NCBI GenBank assembly: GCA_011250595.1
Contig: JAANMP010000034.1
Span: 1-50,708, forward strand
Reading direction: 5' to 3'
Length of the DNA: 50,708 nt
Origin: Bacillus sp. MM2020_1
Lineage (GTDB): Bacteria; Bacillota; Bacilli; Bacillales; Cytobacillaceae
Part shown: positions 1 to 9,289 of the stretch, piece after piece
How positions within the stretch are numbered: the first letter of the stretch is position 1
Layout of the letters: each line of letters opens with the position of its first letter
Translations under genes and position numbers: made by a program
Notes under the pieces: model-generated
Seen by the model: the letters and a program-made list of their open reading frames with translations, nothing else
Database searches by the model: none
Told to the model about the DNA's origin: nothing

Positions 1-149
1 GTGGTAGATACTTTATTCTCTATTACTTTATTAAAATAAATGAAAGTAAAAGGGCCAATAACAAGTAAAGGTACTAGGGCTGAAAACAAAGCTAATAAGA
101 TAATTTTACGCTTTATTGGAGAGTCGATGAGTTTCATTAGTTTAGCCAT
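1..149 (-). CDS. N-terminus of a membrane sensor protein, probably a YesM-like histidine kinase (partial, runs off the window)
   Basis: An open frame of 49 codons starts at an ATG (149-147) preceded by GGAG seven bases upstream and stays open to the window edge. The visible product has a short basic start (MAKLMKLIDSPIKRK) followed by a long hydrophobic helix and then FIYFNKVIENKV. This is the usual N-terminus of a sensor kinase or chemoreceptor with an extracellular sensor domain. It follows the GH32 gene on the same strand by about 120 bases, and YesM/YesN-type pairs often sit beside sugar ABC importers, which is why a kinase is preferred. Only the first transmembrane segment is visible, so the kinase call is an inference. 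Confidence 0.5.
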   Translation of the reverse strand, partial: MAKLMKLIDSPIKRKIILLALFSALVPLLVIGPFTFIYFNKVIENKVST

Positions 150-269
150 GTAGTTTCTCCAGTTTAAGAATTTTTATTCTTGGTAAATCTTACTTGGTGA
201 TATAGAATCGACTCATTAAATGTCCATCGGTTACATGCAATCCAGTAACTTTTTAGTTAGATTTCTAAC

Positions 270-1745
270 TCATGATGACCAAATTGACTTTAATCGATAC
301 ATATCCATAGAAAGTAGTTTTACGTTCCCGCCATTCGAAAACAATTCAAGACCGTGACTTTGTGAGTCTGGAAATATCAGATTGGTCATGGCTATTTCTC
401 CATTATTTCCAAAAACCTCAATAGTTGAACGATCCAAATAGACATGGAATTTTATTCGATTGTTTTGAGCCTTAACCGCTACACAATCTAAGGATGAAAA
501 GAATTCATTAAAAGAGGTTTCACCAGAGATTCTTCTATCAATGTAAATCTCTTCTTTATCCACATTATAGCCTATTAAAGTTTCTTTTTTAGTTGATTTA
601 CATACTTTTATTCCAAACTCCTTTGCTTCTTCGAACTCAAATTCTGCAATAATTTCCCATGTCGTACCTTGAAGGTTTGAAAGGAGATCTTTATCTGGTT
701 CTAGCATTTGATTCTTGATTTGTATATGCTCATCACGGAGGTTTTCCAACTCCTTTACGGGCTTTTGGATTAGCAGACCCTTAGATGTGAGAAATAATTC
801 ACGTGGAAGTGTCATTGCACCTCTCCACCCTTGTGTTGGTGTTTCGTTTGCATACCTCCAATTGCTCATCCAGCCAATATAAATTCTTCTGGCATCTACT
901 GTGTCTGACCAGCTCACACCAGCATAATTATCTTTACCCTTGTCAAGCCATTTCACATTATGATCCGACCCATTTTTTGTAAAGTTATGCCCGTCGAATT
1001 CTCCAACAAAATATTGAGTTCTGGAACCATATAGACTAGCCGGTTGATCTCCGTGACTAACGAGGAGAACCCATTTAGTTTGGTTTGAATCACCCTCAAC
1101 TGGTAGTTTAAATAAGTCTGGACATTCCCAAACACCAAACTTTTCTCCTGAGTGTCCGATAAAAGAACTTTCAAATCGCCACTCCTTTAAATTAGGAGAG
1201 CTATAAATATCAATGCAATCTCCAGCTGCCAAAACCATGATCCACTTTTTTGTATCCTCATGCCAAAACACTTTCGGATCACGGAAATCAATTTTTTCCT
1301 TATTAACTAAAACAGGGTTATCATTAAATTTTATCCAGGTTCTACCATTGTCGAGGCTGTAGGCAAGGCTTTGCCGTTGTCTGGGCTTCTCTGAGTTTGG
1401 ATCAGTATCGTGATGGGTAAAAATAGCTACTAATCCAGATTTCCCATTAAAGAAACCCGAAGTATCATTCCAGTCTACAACAGCACTTCCCGAAAAAATC
1501 ATTCCATTTTCGTCAGGAACTAAAGCAACCTCAAGATGCTTCCAATGAACCAAGTCCTCACTTACTGCGTGCCCCCAATGCATAGGACCCCATTTAGTAC
1601 CAAATGGATGGAATTGATAGAACAAATGATATTCTTGTTGATAATAAACCAATCCGTTGGGATCATTCATCCAGTAATTTTTAGGAGTAAAATGATACTG
1701 TGGACGGTATTTTTCCTGGCAGGTTACTAGCTTGGATATCATCAA
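270..1745 (-). CDS. GH32 beta-fructosidase (levanase/exo-inulinase type), cytoplasmic
   Basis: Hydrolyses terminal beta-D-fructofuranosyl residues of sucrose, inulin- or levan-type oligosaccharides. All three GH32 signatures are present: WMNDPNG with nucleophile D28, FRDP with the transition-state stabiliser D156, and WECPD with acid/base E207. The five-bladed propeller covers about residues 13-330, and the C-terminal beta-sandwich contains the typical LDRSTIEVFGNNGE stretch. MIFSGSAVV near residue 82 resembles levanases (SacC) more than sucrose-6-phosphate hydrolases. There is no signal peptide, so it should act on imported sugar. It starts 3 bases after the fructokinase stop, with GGGAG as ribosome binding site, and is the last enzyme gene of the sugar operon. 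The family is certain; levan versus inulin preference is not readable from sequence. Confidence 0.93.
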   Translation of the reverse strand: MMISKLVTCQEKYRPQYHFTPKNYWMNDPNGLVYYQQEYHLFYQFHPFGTKWGPMHWGHAVSEDLVHWKHLEVALVPDENGMIFSGSAVVDWNDTSGFFNGKSGLVAIFTHHDTDPNSEKPRQRQSLAYSLDNGRTWIKFNDNPVLVNKEKIDFRDPKVFWHEDTKKWIMVLAAGDCIDIYSSPNLKEWRFESSFIGHSGEKFGVWECPDLFKLPVEGDSNQTKWVLLVSHGDQPASLYGSRTQYFVGEFDGHNFTKNGSDHNVKWLDKGKDNYAGVSWSDTVDARRIYIGWMSNWRYANETPTQGWRGAMTLPRELFLTSKGLLIQKPVKELENLRDEHIQIKNQMLEPDKDLLSNLQGTTWEIIAEFEFEEAKEFGIKVCKSTKKETLIGYNVDKEEIYIDRRISGETSFNEFFSSLDCVAVKAQNNRIKFHVYLDRSTIEVFGNNGEIAMTNLIFPDSQSHGLELFSNGGNVKLLSMDMYRLKSIWSS

Positions 1746-1747
1746 TT

Positions 1748-2716
1748 TTACTTTCTCCCTTCGAGGTACAATAAATCGTCCACTTCATCAAGTGTGGGCA
1801 TGCTAGGAATACCTCCATTTTTTGTGACAGATAAGGAAGCAACGGTATTAGCAAACGTAGCCATTTCAACCACTTCACATACCTTCAAAAGGGAAGGATG
1901 AACCTTGTATTCTATGAATTTATGAAGAATCCCTCCTAAGAAAGCATCACCGGCTCCAGTCGTATCAACTGCTTTGACTTTAAAACCATTCATTTTTAAA
2001 AAATCTTTTCCGTGGCGAAAAAGGCAGCCCTCATTTCCGAGAGTGATGAATAGCAATGGTATTTGATATTCCTTTGTCAAATATTCTGTTCCCTCTCGAA
2101 ACTCCATTTCTCCCATGAGTAGGTGATACTCTTCTTCTGATAATTTCACGATATCCGAATTCAATAGTCCTTTTTTAATCATTTCCTTTGCATTATCTTC
2201 ACTCTTCCATAAATGACTTCTGTAATTAGGATCAAAGGAAATAATTTTCCCCATTTCTTTTGCTTGTTTAATAGATTCAAATGTAGCAGTTCGCGCTGGC
2301 TCATCTGATAACGAGATTGAACCGAAGTGAACGATTTTTGACTGGGTGATGATTTCCTTATCCACTTCCTCCGTTTGTAACATCATATCTGCACCAGGGT
2401 TACGATAAAAACTGAAGGAACGATCCCCCTTTTCGTCCAAATGAACAAAAGCAAGGGTGGTACGAACTTCATCACAAAATTTTAAACCGTGAGTATGAAT
2501 TCCACTATCAATTAAAACCTGTTGAAGGTATTGTCCAAAGGAATCGCTTCCAACCTTTCCGATAAACGCTACCCTTCTATGAAATTTGGCTAGTACAGCC
2601 AGGACATTTGCTGGTGCTCCACCAGGATTCCGAACAAAAGATATAGTCTCATCATCAGCACTTTTTGTTTGAGTAAAATCAATTAATAACTCTCCAATAC
2701 TCGTAACATCGAACAT
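1748..2716 (-). CDS. PfkB-family fructokinase
   Basis: ATP-dependent phosphorylation of fructose to fructose 6-phosphate, feeding glycolysis. The 322-residue protein has the ribokinase-fold N-terminal motif NPGGAPANV (30-38), which binds sugar, and the C-terminal signature DTTGAGDAF with catalytic base D257. Length and motifs match bacterial ScrK/FruK-like fructokinases of the PfkB type, not the ROK type. GAGG lies seven bases before the ATG. The gene sits between the second ABC permease and the GH32 gene, so it most likely phosphorylates fructose released inside the cell by GH32. A ribokinase-like side activity cannot be excluded. Confidence 0.9.
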   Translation of the reverse strand: MFDVTSIGELLIDFTQTKSADDETISFVRNPGGAPANVLAVLAKFHRRVAFIGKVGSDSFGQYLQQVLIDSGIHTHGLKFCDEVRTTLAFVHLDEKGDRSFSFYRNPGADMMLQTEEVDKEIITQSKIVHFGSISLSDEPARTATFESIKQAKEMGKIISFDPNYRSHLWKSEDNAKEMIKKGLLNSDIVKLSEEEYHLLMGEMEFREGTEYLTKEYQIPLLFITLGNEGCLFRHGKDFLKMNGFKVKAVDTTGAGDAFLGGILHKFIEYKVHPSLLKVCEVVEMATFANTVASLSVTKNGGIPSMPTLDEVDDLLYLEGRK

Positions 2717-2763
2717 AAGTTTACCTCACTCCGTGATTTGCCTTTTTTTATACATTTTCATCA

Positions 2764-3651
2764 TCATTCTTTCACTGCCCCTAAAGTCATACCGCTTACA
2801 ATGTAGCGTTGAACGAAAAAGGAAAATATCATAACAGGTAAACTAAATGAGATGGCAGCTGCCGTCATTGGCCCTAGATCAAGATTATACGCTGTTAAAA
2901 ATTCTGAAATTCCCACTGTAGCCGTTTTTGCTTTCGTACTGGTCATGAGTAACGAGAACAAGAAATCATTCCATGCCAACATAAAGGTAAAAATAGCTGT
3001 CGTTGCCAGTCCAGGGAGTGAAACCGGAAGAATAATTCGTATAAAGGAACCGATCCAACTGCAACCATCCACCCTAGCCGCTTCATCAAATTCTTTAGGA
3101 ACCGAGTCAAAAAAACCAATCAATAACCAAATGGCAAATGGGACATTCAAGCTGGTAAAGACCAATATCAATGCAAAATGGGTATCAATTAAGCCCATAC
3201 TTTTTATAATCATATACATCGGTATAGCAATACTAATCATTGGTACCATTCTGATCACTAAGGTAAATAACAAAAAGTAATTTCCAGTAATGGAAGAGAA
3301 CCTTGAGATTCCATATGCAGCCATTGCACCAAAAAATACACTTAAAATAGTACTAGCACCCGCAGTAATTAAGCTATTCAGAAAATATTTCCCTATCGGT
3401 AAGGTATCTAACATATTTTTATAATTTTCTATCGAAAATTTCGACGGCCATAAACTCGGTGGTGCAGTAACTGCTTCGGCGGATGGTTTTAATGACGTTA
3501 ATAACAGATAGATATACGGACCTAAGAATAATAAAGCCAGTAAACATGTGACCAAGAAAATAATCATCGTCCATATTTTATGTTTATAATAAAAATTAGC
3601 GAACAAAATAGGTTTTTTAACCATTATTTCTTTTATTGGCATGTGGGCCAT
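2764..3651 (-). CDS. Sugar ABC transporter permease (MalG/AraQ type)
   Basis: Inner-membrane subunit of a carbohydrate ABC importer. Six transmembrane helices are predictable, and the cytoplasmic EAA loop that docks the ATPase is present as EAARVDGCSW about 80-90 residues from the C-terminus. The start is taken as the ATG at 3651 because GAGAGGTG lies nine bases upstream. An upstream in-frame TTG at 3681 would overlap the previous stop codon by 4 bases but has no ribosome binding site. It follows the other permease closely, indicating coupled expression. No ATPase gene is present in the visible operon; Bacillus sugar importers of this class commonly share one MsmX-type ATPase encoded elsewhere, which is an inference here. 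Confidence 0.9.
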   Translation of the reverse strand: MAHMPIKEIMVKKPILFANFYYKHKIWTMIIFLVTCLLALLFLGPYIYLLLTSLKPSAEAVTAPPSLWPSKFSIENYKNMLDTLPIGKYFLNSLITAGASTILSVFFGAMAAYGISRFSSITGNYFLLFTLVIRMVPMISIAIPMYMIIKSMGLIDTHFALILVFTSLNVPFAIWLLIGFFDSVPKEFDEAARVDGCSWIGSFIRIILPVSLPGLATTAIFTFMLAWNDFLFSLLMTSTKAKTATVGISEFLTAYNLDLGPMTAAAISFSLPVMIFSFFVQRYIVSGMTLGAVKE

Positions 3652-3677
3652 TCTATCTTTCACCTCTCTTATCCTTA

Positions 3678-4565
3678 TCAATTTCTTTTCCTAGGAGACC
3701 ACATTTTTGTTATGAAAAAAGAACTTAGAACTAATAAAATGATTATAAAGATTACAGCCATTGCACTCGACTGTCCGACTTCTCCATATCGTGTTAATGT
3801 TTTATACATATATGTACTTAGCACTTCAGAAGAAAAACCCGGTCCCCCCTGTGTAAGTACCCAAACAATATCAAATGTTCTTGCAGCATCAATAATACGA
3901 ATTAGTAAAGCTACAGTGGCTACTGGGATTAAAGAAGGAAAAGTAATATAACGGAATTTATGCCATTTATTTGCCCCATCGATGTCAGCCGATTCATATA
4001 AACTAATAGGGATTCCTTTTATACCTGCTAACAATACAAGCATAATGAAAGGTGTTGTTAACCAAATATCTGCAATAATCGTAGAATAGAGAGCAAAACG
4101 GGAGTCGGATAACCAAAGTATTTGATGTGGGTCAGAGAGAATTCCAAGTTTATAAAGTCCCCAGTTAAAAATGCCGAATTGATCATTAAGCATAAACTTC
4201 CAAATTAACCCTGTTACTAAAGGTGCGAGCATTAATGGACTTAACAAAAGTGTTCGAATAAGTTGGCTTCCCTTGAACGCATTACTTAGGAGCAATGCAA
4301 GGATAAGCCCTAAAATAAATTCACTCCCTACCGCTACTCCAATATAGACCACTGTATTCCAAAGTGCTTTTAAAAAACGCGGGGAAGTCAACGAGTTTGT
4401 ATAGTTAGCAAACCCGACAAATTCTCTGATAGCAGGATTAATTAAATCAATCTTATAAAAACTGTCTCTGATTAAAAGAAAAATCGGATAAACTAGAAAC
4501 ACCAACATAAAGACTCCCGCAGGAAAGAAAAACATGGTTGATAATGCCCCATTTTTCATTCTCAT
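3678..4565 (-). CDS. Sugar ABC transporter permease (MalF/UgpA type)
   Basis: Partner membrane subunit of the importer. The roughly 295-residue protein has six hydrophobic helices, a typical N-terminus (FFFPAGVFMLVFLVYPIFLL) and an EAA-like loop ESADIDGANKWHKF about 90 residues before the end. The start is placed at the ATG at 4565, where AAAGGAG sits eight bases upstream; the in-frame GTG at 4574 lies inside that ribosome binding site. The gene is flanked by the substrate-binding lipoprotein gene upstream and the second permease downstream, all on the same strand, the standard order for a CUT1 sugar importer. Confidence 0.9.
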   Translation of the reverse strand: MRMKNGALSTMFFFPAGVFMLVFLVYPIFLLIRDSFYKIDLINPAIREFVGFANYTNSLTSPRFLKALWNTVVYIGVAVGSEFILGLILALLLSNAFKGSQLIRTLLLSPLMLAPLVTGLIWKFMLNDQFGIFNWGLYKLGILSDPHQILWLSDSRFALYSTIIADIWLTTPFIMLVLLAGIKGIPISLYESADIDGANKWHKFRYITFPSLIPVATVALLIRIIDAARTFDIVWVLTQGGPGFSSEVLSTYMYKTLTRYGEVGQSSAMAVIFIIILLVLSSFFITKMWSPRKRN

Positions 4566-4670
4566 GACAATCACTCCTTTCTTTTTATCTTTTAAACTAT
4601 ATTTTTTTAATAAGAACCCTCTTCATGGAATAAAGTTTCCATGAAAAGGTTCACAGAATACCTATTCACT

Positions 4671-6005
4671 TTACTGAGGCGGCAATAGGTCTTTGATTAC
4701 ACTCGCTGCCCAATCAAGTGCCTCCTGGGGTGTCTTTTCTCCTGAAAGTGCATATTGCACTGCTGGGATTAATGCTTCACTTTCGATTTGCTGCCATTCC
4801 TTAATAGAAGGTCGATTTTGCGTTTGTGGTCCACTTAATGTAGTCATAAGCGGTTTCAAATGCTCAAATCCCTTTTTCGAGTTATAACGTTCAAAAACAG
4901 ATTTTCTTGCTGCAACCCCTAAGGTTTTCATAAATAATTCATTCTTACCATAAATGAAGTTCAGGTACTTTTTGGCAATCTCTTGTTTTTTGGAAGAACT
5001 AGGGATAACTTGATACCATGGACCCGGTACAGCACCAATACCAGCTGCCCCTCCAATCATTGGAGCGCTTCCAACTTTTCCAGCCACCTTTGATTGCTTA
5101 GGGTCATTGGATGGTACATAAAAGTGCCCCCATGCCAGCATCATTGCTGACTTCCCATTCCAAAATAACTCAGAAGTTTCAGCAGACGCCATTTCAAGTG
5201 CTCCTGGTGGAACGGATTTATCATTCTTTAAAAGGTCAACTAAAAATTGTAAAGAATCAACATACGGCTTAGTATTGACAAGTATTTTTCCTTTTTCACC
5301 AACTACTAAGGGTTTCGCACCTGCTTGAGCTGCATGATCAAGCCAGCTAGCTACTGCATCCCCATTGTTCGCACCAAATACCGTTGTTCCGTACATATCA
5401 ACTTTTTTATCATTATCGGTATCTCTAGTAAAAAACTTTGCAGTATCCCTATATTCATCCCATGTTGTTGGCGGATGTAAGTCATAGCCAAATTTCGCTT
5501 TGAAATCAGCTTTATTCTTTGGATCTTCGAATAAATCTTTCCGATAGATTAAATTTTTTGCATTAGTCCATACAGGCATTCCATAAACTTTATTATTATA
5601 ACTTCCACCTTCAATTAGTCCTGGGAACAGATCATTTTTAACGTTATCTGTCACTAAACCTTCTAATGGTAAAAGTCCACCAGCAAGAGCGGGAAACCAA
5701 AGAATATCTATTGTTGCAACATCGAAAGCCCCTGCCTGAGAGGCTACCTCAGCTTTTAATTTGTCATAGACTCCTGTATACGGCACAGATTCAATTTTTA
5801 CTACATATCCTGTTTCTTGTTTAAATTCCGCTGCTGTTTCTTTTGCCACTTTAAATGCTGGACTGCCTCCCTCAACAAGAACGGTAATGGATTTAGAATC
5901 ACCTTTTGATTCTGAAATTCCTGTTTTTTCTTCCGAACAACCGGATAAAAAGACAGATAATACTAAGAATAGAGAAACAATGGTTAGGATTCCTTTTTTC
6001 TTCAT
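4671..6005 (-). CDS. Sugar ABC transporter substrate-binding lipoprotein
   Basis: Extracellular solute-binding protein of family 1 (UgpB/MalE type), which captures oligosaccharides and delivers them to the two permeases. The N-terminus is a lipoprotein signal (KKKGILTIVSLFLVLSVFLS) followed by lipobox LSGC, so Cys23 should be lipidated and the protein anchored outside the membrane. The mature part shows the usual features of this family, such as TIDILWFPALAGGLLPL and GKSAMMLAWGHF. The ribosome binding site AAGGGGG is well spaced. It starts 31 bases after the stop of the broken GH172 gene. Given the neighbours, the ligand is probably a fructose-containing oligosaccharide or difructose dianhydride; this is inferred from context, not from binding residues. 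Confidence 0.92.
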   Translation of the reverse strand: MKKKGILTIVSLFLVLSVFLSGCSEEKTGISESKGDSKSITVLVEGGSPAFKVAKETAAEFKQETGYVVKIESVPYTGVYDKLKAEVASQAGAFDVATIDILWFPALAGGLLPLEGLVTDNVKNDLFPGLIEGGSYNNKVYGMPVWTNAKNLIYRKDLFEDPKNKADFKAKFGYDLHPPTTWDEYRDTAKFFTRDTDNDKKVDMYGTTVFGANNGDAVASWLDHAAQAGAKPLVVGEKGKILVNTKPYVDSLQFLVDLLKNDKSVPPGALEMASAETSELFWNGKSAMMLAWGHFYVPSNDPKQSKVAGKVGSAPMIGGAAGIGAVPGPWYQVIPSSSKKQEIAKKYLNFIYGKNELFMKTLGVAARKSVFERYNSKKGFEHLKPLMTTLSGPQTQNRPSIKEWQQIESEALIPAVQYALSGEKTPQEALDWAASVIKDLLPPQ

Positions 6006-6036
6006 CTTATATAGCCCCCTTGGTTTTTATATTAAA

Positions 6037-7163
6037 TTATCTATCCCACAAACCATGTTCAGGCCATCTTCTAGGAAGGCGTTCTTTTACTGGAGGAAGC
6101 TCTGGCAATGGTTTATGTGGCTCAAGTTGATACCAATAAGCAACACTAGAATAATCATTTGCCTGATCATTTGCATGGCCATGCTCTATCGTTGCACGGA
6201 TAGATTTATTAAAACGGATTGGATCTTCGATATGGAAACGATAGAGGCTCCACTTCCCAAAGTGCTCTTGTACATCGCTTCCTAACGATACTCCATGATA
6301 AGGACCGGCATATTCACCACTAGGGAAACCCCACGCTGCATTAAAGTAGTCTTCCGTCCCTGTACCATGAAGGGATGGCGGCCACTGTTCCCCATCAATG
6401 AAGAACATATCATCACCTTCGCCTGGCCATGTGTATTCTTGATTGGAGGCATCGAAGTTATCAATATTTAGTACGCAGCCCACATAATGACCTTTCCCCG
6501 CTGCATCTAAAATGACATAATTTTTATCTCCAGTTGTATTTTTCCTTGGGAGGTCCCATGGTGCGGGGTTTTCAATTTCATTGTTAAACACAACCTTTTC
6601 ACAAGGATTTTCACGGTTCCAAGTAGCATGAAATCTTCCAAGATCTTCTGGGATATGTTCCTTGCTGTCATACGCTTCATAATCTACATAATAAAACAAG
6701 TTTTCTATTTTTCCCTCACTTTCATTGATTAATCGAATTTTAGCACCATCAGCAAATGGCATCGGAAAATAACAGTTCATTGATGCAGCAAATGGTCCCT
6801 TCGGCCCTCTTTTCTCACCCATTACCATACTTAATGGAAGGGAAACATAATGCTAACATGTAGCATGTCCTATACCAAAAAAATCACCAAAAGGAACTCT
6901 TACACTTGGGTTTTCCTCACCATCCCAATACATTTCTAGCACAAGCTTCCTCAAGTATTGAGGTGCATAGCATCTAGTCGTCATCCAAATATGTTTTATA
7001 CACCCAGCTCCTTTGATATCTGCCATTACTGCAGTTGCACCAGGTTCCACTACATCAAAATCTCTATTTCCCCTGTTCGATCGTAACTAGATTCACGTTT
7101 TGAATTTGCATTCTTAATAAATGATAGTCCCCCTAATGGGCTATTTGGTTGCCAAACATTCAT
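6037..7163 (-). pseudogene. GH172 (DUF2961) glycosidase, disrupted by a frameshift and a nonsense codon
   Basis: GH172/DUF2961 enzymes act on fructofuranose or arabinofuranose linkages; characterised members include a difructose dianhydride I synthase/hydrolase. About 375 codons can be followed from an ATG at 7163 (GGAAGAG eight bases upstream) to TAA at 6037. Conserved family segments are visible in order: NPLGGLSF-like start, SYDRTG, VEPGATAVMADIKG, IKHIWMT, LEMYWDGEENPSV, GDFFGIGH, MNCYFPMPF and GTEDYFNAAWG. Two lesions break it. Near 7068-7073 one base is missing, so the frame runs into TAG instead of continuing NRDFDVVEPG. At 6853-6855 an in-frame TAG follows GIGHATC, after which HYVSLPLS continues in the same frame. 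It would have been the first gene of the sugar operon. Sequencing error at the homopolymer is possible for the first lesion but would not explain the second. Confidence 0.85.
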
Positions 7164-7202
7164 TGATCATTCTCTTCCAATTTCAATTAATTTTGAAAAT
7201 CT

Positions 7203-7216
7203 TGATAACGGTTACA
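7203..7216 (-). promoter_or_regulatory. cre box (CcpA operator) upstream of the fructan operon
   Basis: Read on the minus strand the site is TGTAACCGTTATCA, matching TGWNANCGNTNWCA at every position. It lies 40 bases upstream of the GH172 start codon. A cre here fits carbon catabolite repression of a secondary-sugar operon by CcpA with HPr-Ser-P. A LacI/GalR-family local repressor would bind a similar palindrome, so that remains an alternative. I could not fix the promoter hexamers with confidence. Confidence 0.7.
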
Positions 7217-7431
7217 TTTTTTTGAAGTACACATGCTTAAACTTATCCTTCCTTTTGCACCCCCACTAGCTTTCTAAATCTTCTTTACACTTATTATTGT
7301 AATTATTATCTTACTTTTTTAAAATTCTAACTTTTTTAGAAAAGGTTATATATATTTAGAACTTTCAATATCATGGAAATTTCTATACTAAATTTAATAA
7401 AAGTTGTTTTCAAGGACTGTTAGGGGATTAG

Positions 7432-8115
7432 GTGAAGTCAGTCCGTGAAAGCGATTTAAAAGAATTCTGGCATGTTGGACAAGAATTGCCTGTCGGTCAT
7501 GCACTAACTAGCCAATATTCTCCTAATATTTGGCCAGAGGAAGTTCCTGAACTTAAGCAAAATGCCGTAAACTTCTATCGTGAATTAGAACGAGTGGCAC
7601 GTAATATGTTAGAAACTCTTGCGATGCACTTTGATCTTCGCCCTAACTTTTTTTCAGATATGATTAAGGATGGAAATAGCATCCTACGTACCATTCATTA
7701 TCCTTCATTAGAGGAATCAATGGATCCAAATGCCATTCGTGCTGCTGAGCATGAGGATATTAACCTAATTACTTTATTAGTGGAATCCACTGCATCTGGA
7801 TTAGAACTGTTAACACCTGAAGGAGAATGGATGCCCGTCAAGGCTAAGCCAGGTCAAATTATTGTTGATGCTGGAGATATGTTATCTCGCATTTCAAATG
7901 AAGTGATACCAGCTACAACACATCGCGTAGTGAATCCTGAAGGGGAAAATACGGCTCGTTATTCTATGCCATTCTTCGTTCATCCATACAGCACTTGCTT
8001 ACTAGAAACGACTCCATCTTGCATTTCAGAAGATAATCCAGAAAAATATCCAGCCATTACTGCTGGTGATTTCTTGTATGAGAGATTGGTTGAAATCGGC
8101 TTAATTAAGAAGTAA
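7432..8115 (+). pseudogene. 2OG-Fe(II) dioxygenase (isopenicillin N synthase-like), N-terminally truncated
   Basis: The product matches the C-terminal two thirds of isopenicillin N synthase-like dioxygenases. Iron ligands H107, D109 (AEHEDI) and H164 (TTHRVV) and the 2-oxoglutarate contact R176-x-S178 are all present. The N-terminal non-haem dioxygenase domain of about 90-100 residues is missing. The frame begins KSVRESDLKEFWHVGQELP, which is internal in full-length relatives, and a TAG codon lies immediately before the GTG. No trace of the missing domain is seen in the upstream AT-rich 268 bases. AGGGGA precedes the GTG, so a shortened protein might still be made, but loss of the first domain makes normal activity doubtful. 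The truncation lies at the border with the fructan operon, suggesting a deletion or insertion junction. Confidence 0.75.
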
Positions 8116-8149
8116 GAACCCATTGTCACTGACTTATCTAACACACGCC

Positions 8150-8181
8150 AAAAAAAGGATGCACTCAAGCATCCTTTTTTT
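8150..8181. terminator. Bidirectional intrinsic terminator
   Basis: AAAAAAAGGATGC and GCATCCTTTTTTT form a 13-bp perfect stem around a 6-base loop, with A and T runs on both sides. It lies after the dioxygenase remnant (plus strand) and after lactate dehydrogenase (minus strand) and can serve both. Confidence 0.88.
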
Positions 8182-8311
8182 ATTAAAGTTACTTATGATA
8201 AGATTCACCGCAACACAGCTAAATGAGGTTATTTCTAATATAATTTCCCCCTTTAGTAATACTGTGATCGTATATCATTAACTTAATTGAAAGTGGCTCT
8301 ACTTCAATTCT

Positions 8312-9289
<978 letters not shown>

